A stretch of 50,307 nt of DNA from JAVBMU01 sp031551755 (GCA_031551755.1 JAVBNE010000099.1:1-50307); one strand, 5' to 3'; counted from the first letter of the stretch, positions 24,460 through 32,697 are shown. Notes: generated by a model not told the origin, from the sequence alone. Made by a program: numbers and translations.

Positions 24460-26165
24460 GGCGTGCTGGTGCCCTTCGGGGCGGTCGTTGCACCGTCGCC
24501 GGGCTCAGTCCCCGACGAGACGGCTTCCAGGCCGATCAAGATGGCGCGGTCCCGCGCGTCGTCCAGTGAGTCGGCGGAGATCGTCTGTTCCAGCCGCTCC
24601 ACCACGTAGGGCGGCAACCCGTCGACCGGCGTGCCGATGTACTCGACGGGGTGGGAAAGCGTCCACGGACCGACACTCGCGTTCACACCCTGGAAGACGG
24701 CCACCTGGCCACCAGCGATGCCGACGTAGTACTGGCTCTGGGTCCACCGGTAGCCCAGCCACCCCGCGGTGCCGAGGGCACCGAGGATCAACGCGATCAC
24801 CGTGAGGGCGACCGGCCACCGGGGACGCCGTTTGGCGGGTTGCGGGGCCTCGAAGTCTTCGATCTCCCCGTGCACCGGGGCGTCCGATACCGGCGGCCCG
24901 GCCTTAGGTCGGCGCCGGGGTGTGCGCGGAGCCTGCTCGACCGGTTCCACGGCGGTGGTCTCGGCGGGTCGCGGTTTTGGTTTCTGGCCCGGGCGCGGCT
25001 GGGTGTCGTCATCGCTCGCAGTGAGCTGTGCCTGAATCGGGGCTTTCGGGCGTGCAGTGGTTGCCGAACGTGTGGACTCGGCCTTCGACGGTGACTCGGA
25101 CTCGTCGGTCCCGGTGGGGGTATCCGCCGTTTCGGTCCCCTCGTCGCCGGTATCGGACGTTGTTCCGGCGTCCTCATCGGGGCTCTGGGCTTCGTCCGGA
25201 TCCTCGTCCGCCTCGTCGGGGTTGGCGGACTCGGCTTTCTCAATGCCGACTGGCTCGCTCGAGGTCTTCGCGCCCTTGGAGGGAGCGGCGAGCTTGCTCC
25301 ACATCGACCCCATCGTCGGTCGGCTGTCCGGCTCCGGCGGGTTCTCCGGGTTGGGATTCGTGTCGTCCTGCGGAAGCCCGTGCGTGACGGCGGCGGAGCC
25401 GACCACCTGGGTGGTGTCGTCCACCTCGGCGTCGGGGTCCAGGTCGACGACCTCGGCGATCACCACCGTGACGTTGTCGGTGCTGCCGGCGTCGAGCGCG
25501 AGTTCGATGAGTTCCTCGGCGCATTCGTCCAGGTCTTCGTACTGCGTCAGGATGCGTTGGAGGTCGCTGATGTCGACGAATCCGCTCAACCCGTCCGAGC
25601 ACAGCAGCCACCGGTCACCGACGTGCATTTCGCGGATCGAGAGATCGGGGGTGAGGTCGATGTCGAAGTCGCCCAGGACCCGCATGACGACATTTCGCTG
25701 CGGGTGAGTCTCCGCCTCCGCCGGGGAGATGCGGCCGGTGTCGATGAGGTGCTGGACGAAGGTGTGGTCGGTGGTGACTTGCGTGATCTCACCGTCTCGC
25801 AGCAGATACGCCCGGGAGTCGCCGAGGTGGGCCATAGCCAGCCGGTCACCGTTGCGCAGGATCGCGGTCACCGTCGTGCCCATGCCGACCAGCTCAGGGT
25901 GAGTGGTGCTGTGGGCGACGAGGTCCTCGTGGGCGTCGCTGATCGAATGCTCGAGTTCGGCCAGGGCGCCGTCGGCCGTATGTGTGTCGGCATCCAGATG
26001 GGCCAACGCGGAGATGGCGATGGCAGAGGCCACGTCGCCACCGGCGTGTCCGCCCATGCCGTCGGCGACAACGAGCAGATTGGGTCCCGCATAACCGGAG
26101 TCCTGGTTGTTCGCGCGCACCAGCCCGACATCGGAGCGGGCGGCGTAGCGCAGAGCGATGGTCAC
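24456..26165 (-). CDS. pstP: PP2C-family serine/threonine phosphatase PstP
   Basis: 569 residues. Catalytic domain (about 1-240) with the metal-binding motifs: RSDVGLVRANNQDS, VADGMGGHAGGDVAS, HLGDSRAYLL, LCSDGLSGFV and GSTDNVTVV. It dephosphorylates PknA/PknB and their targets. A long acidic, Ser/Thr/Pro-rich linker (about 200 residues) leads to one membrane helix (WPVALTVIALILGALGTAGWLGY) and an extracytoplasmic domain of about 80 residues. The linker is longer than in many homologues. Overlaps rodA; six bases separate it from fhaB. Confidence 0.93.
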   Translation of the reverse strand: MTIALRYAARSDVGLVRANNQDSGYAGPNLLVVADGMGGHAGGDVASAIAISALAHLDADTHTADGALAELEHSISDAHEDLVAHSTTHPELVGMGTTVTAILRNGDRLAMAHLGDSRAYLLRDGEITQVTTDHTFVQHLIDTGRISPAEAETHPQRNVVMRVLGDFDIDLTPDLSIREMHVGDRWLLCSDGLSGFVDISDLQRILTQYEDLDECAEELIELALDAGSTDNVTVVIAEVVDLDPDAEVDDTTQVVGSAAVTHGLPQDDTNPNPENPPEPDSRPTMGSMWSKLAAPSKGAKTSSEPVGIEKAESANPDEADEDPDEAQSPDEDAGTTSDTGDEGTETADTPTGTDESESPSKAESTRSATTARPKAPIQAQLTASDDDTQPRPGQKPKPRPAETTAVEPVEQAPRTPRRRPKAGPPVSDAPVHGEIEDFEAPQPAKRRPRWPVALTVIALILGALGTAGWLGYRWTQSQYYVGIAGGQVAVFQGVNASVGPWTLSHPVEYIGTPVDGLPPYVVERLEQTISADSLDDARDRAILIGLEAVSSGTEPGDGATTAPKGTSTP

Positions 26166-26171
26166 GTTCGG

Positions 26172-26648
26172 TTACCTCTGCAGTTCGACAACGGACTGGC
26201 CGATGCGCACAGTCGCGCCCGGAGTGAGAAGGGTCACGGCTTCCACACGTTGGTCGCCCATGTAGGTGCCATTGGTGGAGCCAAGATCCTCCACGTACCA
26301 CTGGCCGCCCTGCGGAAAGATCCTGGCATGTCGAGAGGACGAATAGTCGTCATCGAGCACCAGGGTGCAGCTCGGTGCCCGGCCGATCAGGATCGACGAC
26401 GTCGTCAGCGGCAAGGTGGTACCGGCGAGCGGCCCCGCGGTCACTACCAGACGGGTGGGTCCGGTGGCTACCGGCCGGGCCGGCTCCGCGACGGGTGCGA
26501 TGACCGGGTGAGCGGGAGCCTTGGCTGCTCGGCGGTTTGCCTTGGGTCCGTAGAGGTCACGGCGCAGAACACCGATTGCGGAAAGGACGAACACCCACAA
26601 CAGGGCGAGATAGCCCAGCCGTAGCAGGGTGAACGTCAGGTCGGTCAT
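26172..26648 (-). CDS. fhaB: FHA-domain protein FhaB/FipA
   Basis: 158 residues: an N-terminal membrane helix (LLRLGYLALLWVFVLSAIGVL) followed by a linker and a C-terminal forkhead-associated domain with IGRAPSCTLVL, SSRHARIF and DLGSTNGTY, the phosphothreonine-binding residues. It recruits proteins phosphorylated by PknA/PknB to the membrane and is linked to septation in mycobacteria. Nine bases downstream of fhaA, six upstream of pstP. Confidence 0.93.
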   Translation of the reverse strand: MTDLTFTLLRLGYLALLWVFVLSAIGVLRRDLYGPKANRRAAKAPAHPVIAPVAEPARPVATGPTRLVVTAGPLAGTTLPLTTSSILIGRAPSCTLVLDDDYSSSRHARIFPQGGQWYVEDLGSTNGTYMGDQRVEAVTLLTPGATVRIGQSVVELQR

Positions 26649-26657
26649 GGGCGGGTG

Positions 26658-27365
26658 TCACCAGTCCCCGCCGTCGGGGGCACCGGTCCAGAACATGATC
26701 CGGGTCCGGCCGATGGCGAGGGAGTTGCCGTCCAGCAAGGTCGCCGCGGGTACGGGGTGGCCCTCGACGAAGAGCCCGTTGGTGGAGCCGAGGTCGGTGG
26801 CGATCACGCCTTCCGGAGTCACCCGGATCTCCAGGTGGCGTCGCGAGACACCCGGGTCGTCCACCACGATGTCGGCTTCCGAACCGCGGCCGATGACGGT
26901 GACGGGTCCGGTGAGGAGGTACCGCTGACCGTCGATGTCGATCAGGGGATGGCGGGTGGCAGTCGGTCCTGGCGCCGCCGATGCGACGTCACCACGGACG
27001 GTCGCGGAATGAACTGTGAACTGGCCGGTATCCAAGGCAACATCCTCCACAAAATCCACACTCACCGGACCAACAAAGGCGTAGTGCTGAGTCGCCGCGT
27101 GCTCGGTGATGCTCGTTGCGAACTCCTCCGCCAGTGCTTCCGCCCCCCAGGCGGTCACCTGTGCGAAGTCCTCGGCGGACAAGTCGATGGTGAACTCGTT
27201 CGGCGCCACGGTGCGATCGCGCCCCACGACGGCAGCGCGGTCGTCGACCTCGCGTCGTAGCGCGCTGACCAGCTCGATCTCTTTCACTTCAGCCCGTCCG
27301 ACCTTGGCGAAAGCACTGCTCACGGCCCGCTCGACGCCCTTCTCAAAACGATCCAGGACTCCCAT
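26658..27365 (-). CDS. fhaA: FHA-domain protein FhaA (short form)
   Basis: 235 residues. The start at 27365 (MGVLDRFEKGVERAVSSAF) is preceded by AAGGAGGGAGGT; the longer open frame to 27485 is not supported. An N-terminal DUF3662 domain (about 1-115) is joined by a short linker to a C-terminal FHA domain with IGRGSEADIVV, VSRRHLEI and DLGSTNGLF. FhaA binds phosphorylated partners of the PknB pathway, such as MviN in mycobacteria. It is less than half the size of the 527-residue M. tuberculosis protein because the long Gln/Pro-rich linker is absent. First gene of the operon. Confidence 0.92.
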   Translation of the reverse strand: MGVLDRFEKGVERAVSSAFAKVGRAEVKEIELVSALRREVDDRAAVVGRDRTVAPNEFTIDLSAEDFAQVTAWGAEALAEEFATSITEHAATQHYAFVGPVSVDFVEDVALDTGQFTVHSATVRGDVASAAPGPTATRHPLIDIDGQRYLLTGPVTVIGRGSEADIVVDDPGVSRRHLEIRVTPEGVIATDLGSTNGLFVEGHPVPAATLLDGNSLAIGRTRIMFWTGAPDGGDW

Positions 27366-27584
27366 GCCACCTCCCTCCTTCGTGCGGTCTGCGGTGTCCC
27401 CCATGCCGTCGGTCACTGATCCGTGGCCCGAGGCGTGCTGGAAGACTACCGAGATCGTATCCATGGCGCGGACCGAATGGGCCACCCGTCCCGGTAGATT
27501 CCACCGCGCACGGTACCGAATCCGGCGTATGACCAGGGATCTGGCGTGATCGGCGTCGGTTCCGTCGGGTGAACGTCCTCGTGC

Positions 27585-27590
27585 TAATCT
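27585..27590 (+). promoter_or_regulatory. Putative -10 element of tRNA-Leu
   Basis: TAATCT eleven bases before the mature tRNA start. A convincing -35 is not visible (TTCCGT at 27560-27565 gives a 19-base spacer). Confidence 0.35.
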
Positions 27591-27600
27591 TCTCCGGCAC

Positions 27601-27684
27601 GCGCGAGTGGCGGAATAGGCAGACGCGCACGGTTCAGGTCCGTGTGCCCGAAAGGGCGTGGGGGTTCAACTCCCCCCTCGCGCA
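27601..27684 (+). tRNA. tRNA-Leu (CAG)
   Basis: A complete type II tRNA. Acceptor arms 27601-27607 and 27677-27683 pair perfectly, with discriminator A at 27684. The anticodon stem CACGG/CCGTG (27628-27632, 27640-27644) closes the loop TTCAGGT, giving anticodon CAG at 27635-27637. The long variable arm (TGCCCGAAAGGGC) and GGTTCAA T-loop are typical of tRNA-Leu. CCA is not encoded. The position after fhaA is conserved in many Actinobacteria. Confidence 0.96.
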
Positions 27685-27703
27685 CACTGTGTTGAGACAG
27701 TAG

Positions 27704-27743
27704 AACGGCCCCAGGTTGACGGAAACGTCGAGCTGGGGCCGTT
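27704..27743 (+). terminator. Hairpin terminator after tRNA-Leu
   Basis: An 11-bp perfect stem (27704-27714 with 27733-27743) with a further internal TGACG/CGTCG stem closed by a GAAA tetraloop, 19 bases after the tRNA. Confidence 0.85.
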
Positions 27744-27825
27744 GTCGTTGGCGGCCATGAGGCGAGATTGGGGGTTAGCGGCAAGGGACTCGGTGGGGCG
27801 ACGCGAGATCGTGGCACGACCGGTG

Positions 27826-27990
27826 TCACCGCTCGCCGAACACTCCGAAGAGGGGTGCGCGCGGATCTGGGCTGAGCAGGACCAGCTTTAGGACGTACTC
27901 GTGCACGTCTTTGCGAGCGAGGTGGTCCTGGATCGCCTGCGGAATCACGATCGTGGGAGCCAGGTCGAAGTAGGCAAGGCGGCGCGTCAC
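27826..27990 (-). pseudogene. Short reading frame or 3' gene fragment, unknown family
   Basis: From a GTG at 27990 the minus strand encodes 54 residues with strong coding character (G/C-ending codons, balanced composition): LAYFDLAPTIVIPQAIQD ... VHEYVLKLVLLSPDPRA, ending at a TGA at 27826. No good ribosome binding site precedes the GTG. The frame stays open above it, but that part lies antisense to non-coding DNA and looks unlike protein. It may be the remaining 3' end of a larger gene truncated by recombination next to the tRNA. I do not recognise it. Confidence 0.35.
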
Positions 27991-28105
27991 CTCGGGGTCG
28001 CCCCCCGGTACGCCGTGCTGGGTGGCGCAAGCGGAGCCGCGCCCGGCACGGTAGCGAGCGCCGTCTTCAGCCTCACGCAGGGCTGGGGCCGCTGGCGTTG
28101 GGGGT

Positions 28106-28140
28106 GCGGGATACGGTATGAGACCCGGTATATTTTCGGC
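28106..28140 (+). promoter_or_regulatory. Leaderless-type promoter of the TA-like pair
   Basis: TATATT at 28129-28134 ends six bases before the ATG at 28141, so transcription would start at or next to the start codon and the mRNA would lack a leader. No ribosome binding site is present, in agreement. ATACGGTAT (28111-28119) is palindromic and CGGTAT repeats at 28114 and 28126, a plausible binding site for the XRE protein of the operon. Confidence 0.5.
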
Positions 28141-28755
28141 ATGTTCTCGCCGCGAGATGCTGATGCTGTCCTCAGGGAGCTTGGCAGCAAGTTCCCACTT
28201 GCCCTTGTTCGTGCGACTGACGCCGCGCGCGACGACCTTCGGGACTTCCGCGCGTGGCGACCTGACTGGCTGCAAGGCATGTTCCAGCGGGAAGTGGCCG
28301 GCCTCGTGCACGCGCGAATATGGACCCACCTCATGGCTGAGCTTGACGGCATCAGTGATATCGAGCTGAGGACCGAGGAGCCATTTCGGGAGGCGCGTGT
28401 GGTCACCCCGTTGGGGCGGGCGTTCAAAGTGCGGGTGAAGCGTCATTCCGAGGGCGACCGGATCAGTTCCTACCCGACGGCGTCCGACTTGCAGTTTTGG
28501 GGAGGGGCTGTTGTTACCTTCGAAGGGTTGGAGGAGGTCCCGTTGGCTGCCGGCTACCGGTGGCAGGCTGCGGCGGGTGAGGTCGGCGCAGCGGTCATCT
28601 CCTACCGGGAGGGTAAGGAGAGCCTGGTGTGGGCGGTCGAGGTCGATGGCGAGAGCGGCGACGGGGTGGTTCCGTTGAGATACAACCCGATTCTGCCTGA
28701 GCTTCCCCGAGTTGATCTGGCATCCAGCCTGCACCAAGAGGAGAGCGGTACATGA
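28141..28755 (+). CDS. Unknown protein upstream of an XRE/ImmA-type regulator; candidate toxin
   Basis: 204 residues. The ATG at 28141 is favoured by a -10 hexamer immediately upstream. There are no membrane segments; it appears cytoplasmic, with motifs such as REVAGLVHARIWTHLMAEL and a beta-rich second half (RAFKVRVKRHSEGDRISSYPT). I do not recognise a named family. Its stop overlaps the start of the next gene by ATGA, so the two are made together. In several toxin-antitoxin systems with COG2856 (HTH plus metalloprotease-like) antitoxins, the toxin is the small partner gene; this role is inferred from context only. Confidence 0.65.
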   Translation: MFSPRDADAVLRELGSKFPLALVRATDAARDDLRDFRAWRPDWLQGMFQREVAGLVHARIWTHLMAELDGISDIELRTEEPFREARVVTPLGRAFKVRVKRHSEGDRISSYPTASDLQFWGGAVVTFEGLEEVPLAAGYRWQAAAGEVGAAVISYREGKESLVWAVEVDGESGDGVVPLRYNPILPELPRVDLASSLHQEESGT

Positions 28756-29810
28756 TTGACGGCTTGGGTGAAGTCCTTGCGACCGCCCGTCGGGCCCAGG
28801 GCATGACACAGGAGCGCCTCGCGGAGGCCGCCAGAGTCACTCAGGCGGCACTTTCGCGATATGAGCATGACCTGCGCACTCCCGAACCCGAGGTGTTGGA
28901 GCGCCTTGCCCAAGTGCTTGGAGTGACACCGGCGCTGTTGGCGCGTGGCGGTCGCATGGAGGGCGGTATTGCGGTTGGCGCACATATGCGGCGCCGCGCG
29001 ACGGCCAAGCCGACCGTCTGGCGGGAGCTTGAGGCGCGGCTCAACATGCTCCGGTTACATACGGCACGGCTGATGGACGAGATCAGCATGCAGGTTGACC
29101 GACAGGTACCCACGTTTGACCCGATCGATGTCAAGCCCGCCGCGGCAGCCCGGATGTTGCGCGCGCAGTGGCGGATGCCGGTGGGGCCCGTGTACTCGCT
29201 CAGCGCTTGGATGGATGCTGCGGGCATCTTGATCTTCGAGCAGGACTTCGGGAGTGGAGCCCGTGTCGATGGGTTGTCACAGTGGTCGGGTGCCTACCCA
29301 GTTGTCTTGATCAACGCTGCGGCGCCCACCGACCGCAAGCGGCTCACGCTCGCTCACGAGCTGGGACACTTGGTTCTGCATTCGTCGTATGTCGACGATG
29401 ACGTCGAGCTTCAGGCGAATCTGTTTGCCGCGGAACTGCTGATACCGGCGGATGAAGTCAGGCCTATGCTTCGCGCTCGGTTGACGCTTGAGCGCTTGGT
29501 GGAACTCAAGCGCTACTGGGGTGTCTCCGTGCAGGCGTTGGTCGAGCGGGCATTCGGGCTGGGAGTGTTGACATCGGCTCAGCGGACCGGACTCTACAAG
29601 CAACTCAGCGCCCGCGGCATGCGCACCCACGAACCCGCCAGTGATGAACTCACCCCCGAGTCCCCGCGGTTGGCGCGGCACATTGCTGACTCCCTGAAAT
29701 CGCGTGGGCTTACGGACGCTGAGATCTCGGAGCTTGCCGGGTACTCCTCATCCGCAGCGAACGTCTTGTTCCCTCGTGCTGAGAGTTCCGGCCGGCTGCA
29801 ACTCGTATGA
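28752..29810 (+). CDS. XRE-type HTH protein with ImmA/IrrE metalloprotease domain
   Basis: 352 residues. An N-terminal Cro/C1 helix-turn-helix (about 5-62: QGMTQERLAEAARVTQAALS, LERLAQVLGVTPALL) is followed by an ImmA/IrrE peptidase-like domain with zinc-binding HELGH (His202, His206) and the following ELQANLFAAELLIP, then a C-terminal region of about 100 residues. Such COG2856 proteins are phage or mobile-element regulators and antitoxins. Translationally coupled to the preceding unknown gene. The motif is intact, so peptidase activity is possible. Confidence 0.88.
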   Translation: MIDGLGEVLATARRAQGMTQERLAEAARVTQAALSRYEHDLRTPEPEVLERLAQVLGVTPALLARGGRMEGGIAVGAHMRRRATAKPTVWRELEARLNMLRLHTARLMDEISMQVDRQVPTFDPIDVKPAAAARMLRAQWRMPVGPVYSLSAWMDAAGILIFEQDFGSGARVDGLSQWSGAYPVVLINAAAPTDRKRLTLAHELGHLVLHSSYVDDDVELQANLFAAELLIPADEVRPMLRARLTLERLVELKRYWGVSVQALVERAFGLGVLTSAQRTGLYKQLSARGMRTHEPASDELTPESPRLARHIADSLKSRGLTDAEISELAGYSSSAANVLFPRAESSGRLQLV

Positions 29811-29933
29811 AGCCCGCGGCAGAGCATCAGTCGGAAGTGATCGGCACCGTTCGCTGGGGCGCCGGGTGAGGCTACCCGCCGACGAGACGGTGAGCCGTAG
29901 ACAGACGTGGGTCCGTCCTGCACGATTTTGAGC

Positions 29934-30785
29934 GTGAACGCCGAGGAATCCTTTTCTGGCCGTGACGCACAGATCTCGCTCTTCGAGTACGCGCGCCTTC
30001 TGCACCAGGTACACCCGGAGAGCCCCTTCCCGAGAGACAGGCGTGACCCGCTTCCCGACGCCGACGCCCACCGGGGTTGCAGCATGCGTCCGAAGGACGC
30101 ACGGCAGGAAGGCGTGGCTGTCGCGGACCTGCTTGTTGCGTACCTGGCAGAGCCGCACGGCGAGCTGGAACGGCTCGAGGCGAAGTTACACACCTTCCAC
30201 GTCCCGACCTTTCGCAATGACCATCTGCGATCGGCCGCCTGGCGTGCTGACGCGGACGTCGTGCACCGAACCGGGAGGTGGTTGGTCGAGAATGCCCGGG
30301 ATCGTTGTGCCGCCACGGTCGGTGTTGCGCTCATCGAGTCGTGCCCGGCAGAAGAGGATGTCGCGCTACTCCGAATGACGGGCCTGCTCTACGGCTGGTT
30401 CGCACCACTGGTGGCTTCCGCGCTACGTCGTCTCAGAGACGATGAGTCCCGGGTGTGGCTCGCTCAGAGGTCCTCCGGCTGGCCATCGGCGGCGGTGCTG
30501 GCCGCATACACCGACCCCCTCGGCACCCGGCGTCCGACCGGCGAACGTGTGAAGACCGCATTGACGCTCGCACATGAGATGCGGCAACGAGAGCCCTCCG
30601 CACTGGGATGCACCGCGGAGGCCCGGGCGTATGCGCTCGACCGTCTCGATGAGTTAACGGGACGAGACGACTGGATTGTGGCGGCTGCCAACGAGAATGT
30701 GTGGACCTCGGACTGGGGAAAGTGGGCACGTGCGGAGTCCATCCTCACACCGGCATTCCGTTCGGCCCTTCGGGGATCGGAGTAG
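29934..30785 (+). CDS. Hypothetical protein in the accessory segment
   Basis: 283 residues from a GTG at 29934; an in-frame GTG at 29907 and TTG at 29928 are alternatives and none has a clear ribosome binding site. The product is soluble, rich in Ala, Arg, Leu and Glu and predicted mainly helical (SLFEYARLLHQV, VADLLVAYLAEPHGELERLE, LLYGWFAPLVASALRRLRDD). HEAT-like or TPR-like packing is possible, but no family is recognised. It lies 123 bases after the XRE/ImmA gene in the same direction and could belong to the same accessory unit. Confidence 0.6.
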   Translation: MNAEESFSGRDAQISLFEYARLLHQVHPESPFPRDRRDPLPDADAHRGCSMRPKDARQEGVAVADLLVAYLAEPHGELERLEAKLHTFHVPTFRNDHLRSAAWRADADVVHRTGRWLVENARDRCAATVGVALIESCPAEEDVALLRMTGLLYGWFAPLVASALRRLRDDESRVWLAQRSSGWPSAAVLAAYTDPLGTRRPTGERVKTALTLAHEMRQREPSALGCTAEARAYALDRLDELTGRDDWIVAAANENVWTSDWGKWARAESILTPAFRSALRGSE

Positions 30786-30870
30786 CCCGGAGTCGCTGGA
30801 ACGGGAACGTTGAGCTGCCTTCGGGGGCTGAGCGTTTTGTCAGGCGCGCGAGTGTAGTCATGCTGGAAAC

Positions 30871-31167
30871 GTGTTTACTCCCGACGCCGCCCCGAATGCC
30901 ACGGCTTTTCAGGCCGTATGGGCGACGGCCGACGGAGACCTGATCAGGTTGGAGGGTCGCTTGATCGCGGACCTCGCGGTGGGTGACGTTCTGGTACGTG
31001 CCACCTCAGACGGCGATCACGAGCACGTGGTGACACGCATCGAGGCATACGGGCATCCGTTCCGCGCTCTGGACGCGGGGATGACGGCTGCGGTGTGGGT
31101 CAGTGGAGAGTCGTGGGCCCTCTCCGGCCCCGTCGACTTCGGCCTCGCTGTTGGGAACTGCCCGTAG
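30871..31167 (+). CDS. Orphan beta-barrel protein resembling EF-Tu domain II
   Basis: 98 residues from a GTG at 30871. The sequence follows the domain II pattern of translational GTPases: GRLIADLAVGDVLVRA (the xGxLxxGDxV turn), HVVTRIEAYGHPFRALDAGMTA and an ending VWVSGE. There is no G domain beside it. Small stand-alone proteins of this kind occur in Actinobacteria without assigned function. The following membrane-protein gene starts 11 bases after the stop. The family assignment is by eye. Confidence 0.6.
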   Translation: MFTPDAAPNATAFQAVWATADGDLIRLEGRLIADLAVGDVLVRATSDGDHEHVVTRIEAYGHPFRALDAGMTAAVWVSGESWALSGPVDFGLAVGNCP

Positions 31168-31178
31168 TCTCGACTCCC

Positions 31179-32312
31179 ATGGACGTGGGTCAGGCCAGCG
31201 AGCGACACTATCGTTCCGAGCCGTTTCGCCAAGCGACCTTCAGCGTCATCTTCCTCATCCTGCCCGTGGCCGTGGTCGCCTATCTCATCGTCGCCGTTCC
31301 TGACGACCGCCGGACGCCGACGGGCGAGCTCCTGCGCAGTGGTGGGTTCCTCTTGGGGGCGGCCGGCGGTACGGCCCTCGCCGTCACCGCATTCGTGTTG
31401 CTCTGCCACCGGACGGTCGCCGTCACCGACGAGACCATCACTCTCCGGCAACCCCTGCGCCGCCCGCAGGTGCTCGACCGCGGTGCGGTGGACGTCAGCC
31501 ACACCACATTCACCATGTCTTTCAACCCGCCGATGTCCACACCGTGGCGCCGGCGGGCGTTGGTCATCGATCAGGACGGCGTTCGCCGGTTCCACCGGTG
31601 CCACTCCTTCGGCCGACGCCAGTTCGGCGCGCTGCTCAACGACGTGAACCCGGTCCCGGCCGGCTCCGTGAACAGTCCAGCCGTGCCCAACCCTGCGGTG
31701 CACAACCCGGTCCCGGCCGACCCAGCCATGACCGACCCAGCCTTCTTGCGCGGGTACCGTTCGCCGGCTCATGGGCGACTGATCGTCGGTGGGCGGGTCG
31801 CGCCGGTACCGGCCACCTTCACCATCGCGGGGGTCCGGCCGTCGCGCGCGCGGGTGGTCGCCGTGGTGCTCGTGGCGGTGCTCGCGGGAGTGGTGATCGG
31901 CCGGATTCCGATCCTGCTGGATTTCGACGAGCGCGCGACCCGGTACACCTTCCAGATCACCGCCGTCGCTGTCGCCGTCCTTCTACTCGTCGTCGCCGCG
32001 GGTATCGGGCTGCGGGCACTGCGCTGGTGGCGGATCGCCGAGCCGGTCACCATCGCATCCCACGGTCTGCGGCTGGCCGCCGAGGAGCTGCCCTGGTCCG
32101 CGATCGAAAGCCTGCGGATCTCCCACCCGGCCGACACCCTGGGGTGGCGGGTGCTGCACGTGCTAGGCCGGGACGGCCGGCAGCGACGGGTGCGTCTTGG
32201 CCGTCCTGCCGCGAACGGCGGGCTCACCCCGCACGTGCCGGATTACGACACGATGGTGCGTACGCTCGCGGCGCATTGCGGTCCTGGCGGCCTACGGTTC
32301 GCCTACGCCTGA
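31179..32312 (+). CDS. Hypothetical membrane protein with four helices
   Basis: 377 residues from the ATG at 31179; the frame is open upstream to 31095 but overlaps the preceding gene. Two helix pairs are visible (FSVIFLILPVAVVAYLIVAV with LLGAAGGTALAVTAFVLLC, then VVAVVLVAVLAGVVIG with FQITAVAVAVLLLVVAAGI), each followed by a soluble stretch that looks PH-like (VAVTDETITLRQP; VTIASHGLRLAAEELPWSAIESLRI). Between them is a linker of imperfect N-P-A-V repeats (SPAVPNPAVHNPVPADPAM). This is the layout of duplicated PH-domain membrane proteins; function unknown. Confidence 0.75.
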   Translation: MDVGQASERHYRSEPFRQATFSVIFLILPVAVVAYLIVAVPDDRRTPTGELLRSGGFLLGAAGGTALAVTAFVLLCHRTVAVTDETITLRQPLRRPQVLDRGAVDVSHTTFTMSFNPPMSTPWRRRALVIDQDGVRRFHRCHSFGRRQFGALLNDVNPVPAGSVNSPAVPNPAVHNPVPADPAMTDPAFLRGYRSPAHGRLIVGGRVAPVPATFTIAGVRPSRARVVAVVLVAVLAGVVIGRIPILLDFDERATRYTFQITAVAVAVLLLVVAAGIGLRALRWWRIAEPVTIASHGLRLAAEELPWSAIESLRISHPADTLGWRVLHVLGRDGRQRRVRLGRPAANGGLTPHVPDYDTMVRTLAAHCGPGGLRFAYA

Positions 32313-32343
32313 GGGGTGACGGACCCGGCCCGGACGAAACAGG

Positions 32344-32697
32344 TCACGCAATGGTGGTCGAGATCATCACGAAGGTCTTGCGCATGGTCTGCTCGATCCG
32401 CCAGGTGCCGCGCCAGCCGTCGGGGATGACGATGGTCGAGCCCGGGCCGAGTTCCGTCTTCTCGCCGTCCTCGGTGATGAGGGTTCCCGTGCCGGTCAGG
32501 ATCTGGCACACCTCATGGAAGCCGTCGCGGACGGTGGTGAACTCGCCGGGGTCGCATTCCCACACACCCGCCTGCGCCGGCCCTTCCTTCCATGCGACGA
32601 GCGTCGACTCTTGCTGACCGGTCAGGCTCGTGGCTTTGTCGACGGGCGGGGGCATGGTGACCGACAGTGCGTCGGGCACCAGGGTCAGGGGGTTCAT
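32344..32697 (-). CDS. Cupin domain protein (DUF861-like)
   Basis: 117 residues, a single small cupin barrel: VWECDPGEFTTVRDGFHEVCQ and GPGSTIVIPDGWRGTWRIEQTMRKTFV. It resembles the DUF861/ureidoglycine-aminohydrolase type of cupin, where the HEVCQ segment carries metal ligands. The start is supported by AAGGAG five bases upstream. It stands alone, convergent with the membrane protein gene (31-base gap). Substrate unknown. Confidence 0.8.
   Translation of the reverse strand: MNPLTLVPDALSVTMPPPVDKATSLTGQQESTLVAWKEGPAQAGVWECDPGEFTTVRDGFHEVCQILTGTGTLITEDGEKTELGPGSTIVIPDGWRGTWRIEQTMRKTFVMISTTIA

Noticed and set aside
27826..28809. 327-codon minus-strand frame
   Set aside because: Above 27990 it is antisense to the 204-aa gene and not protein-like; only its last 54 codons look coding.
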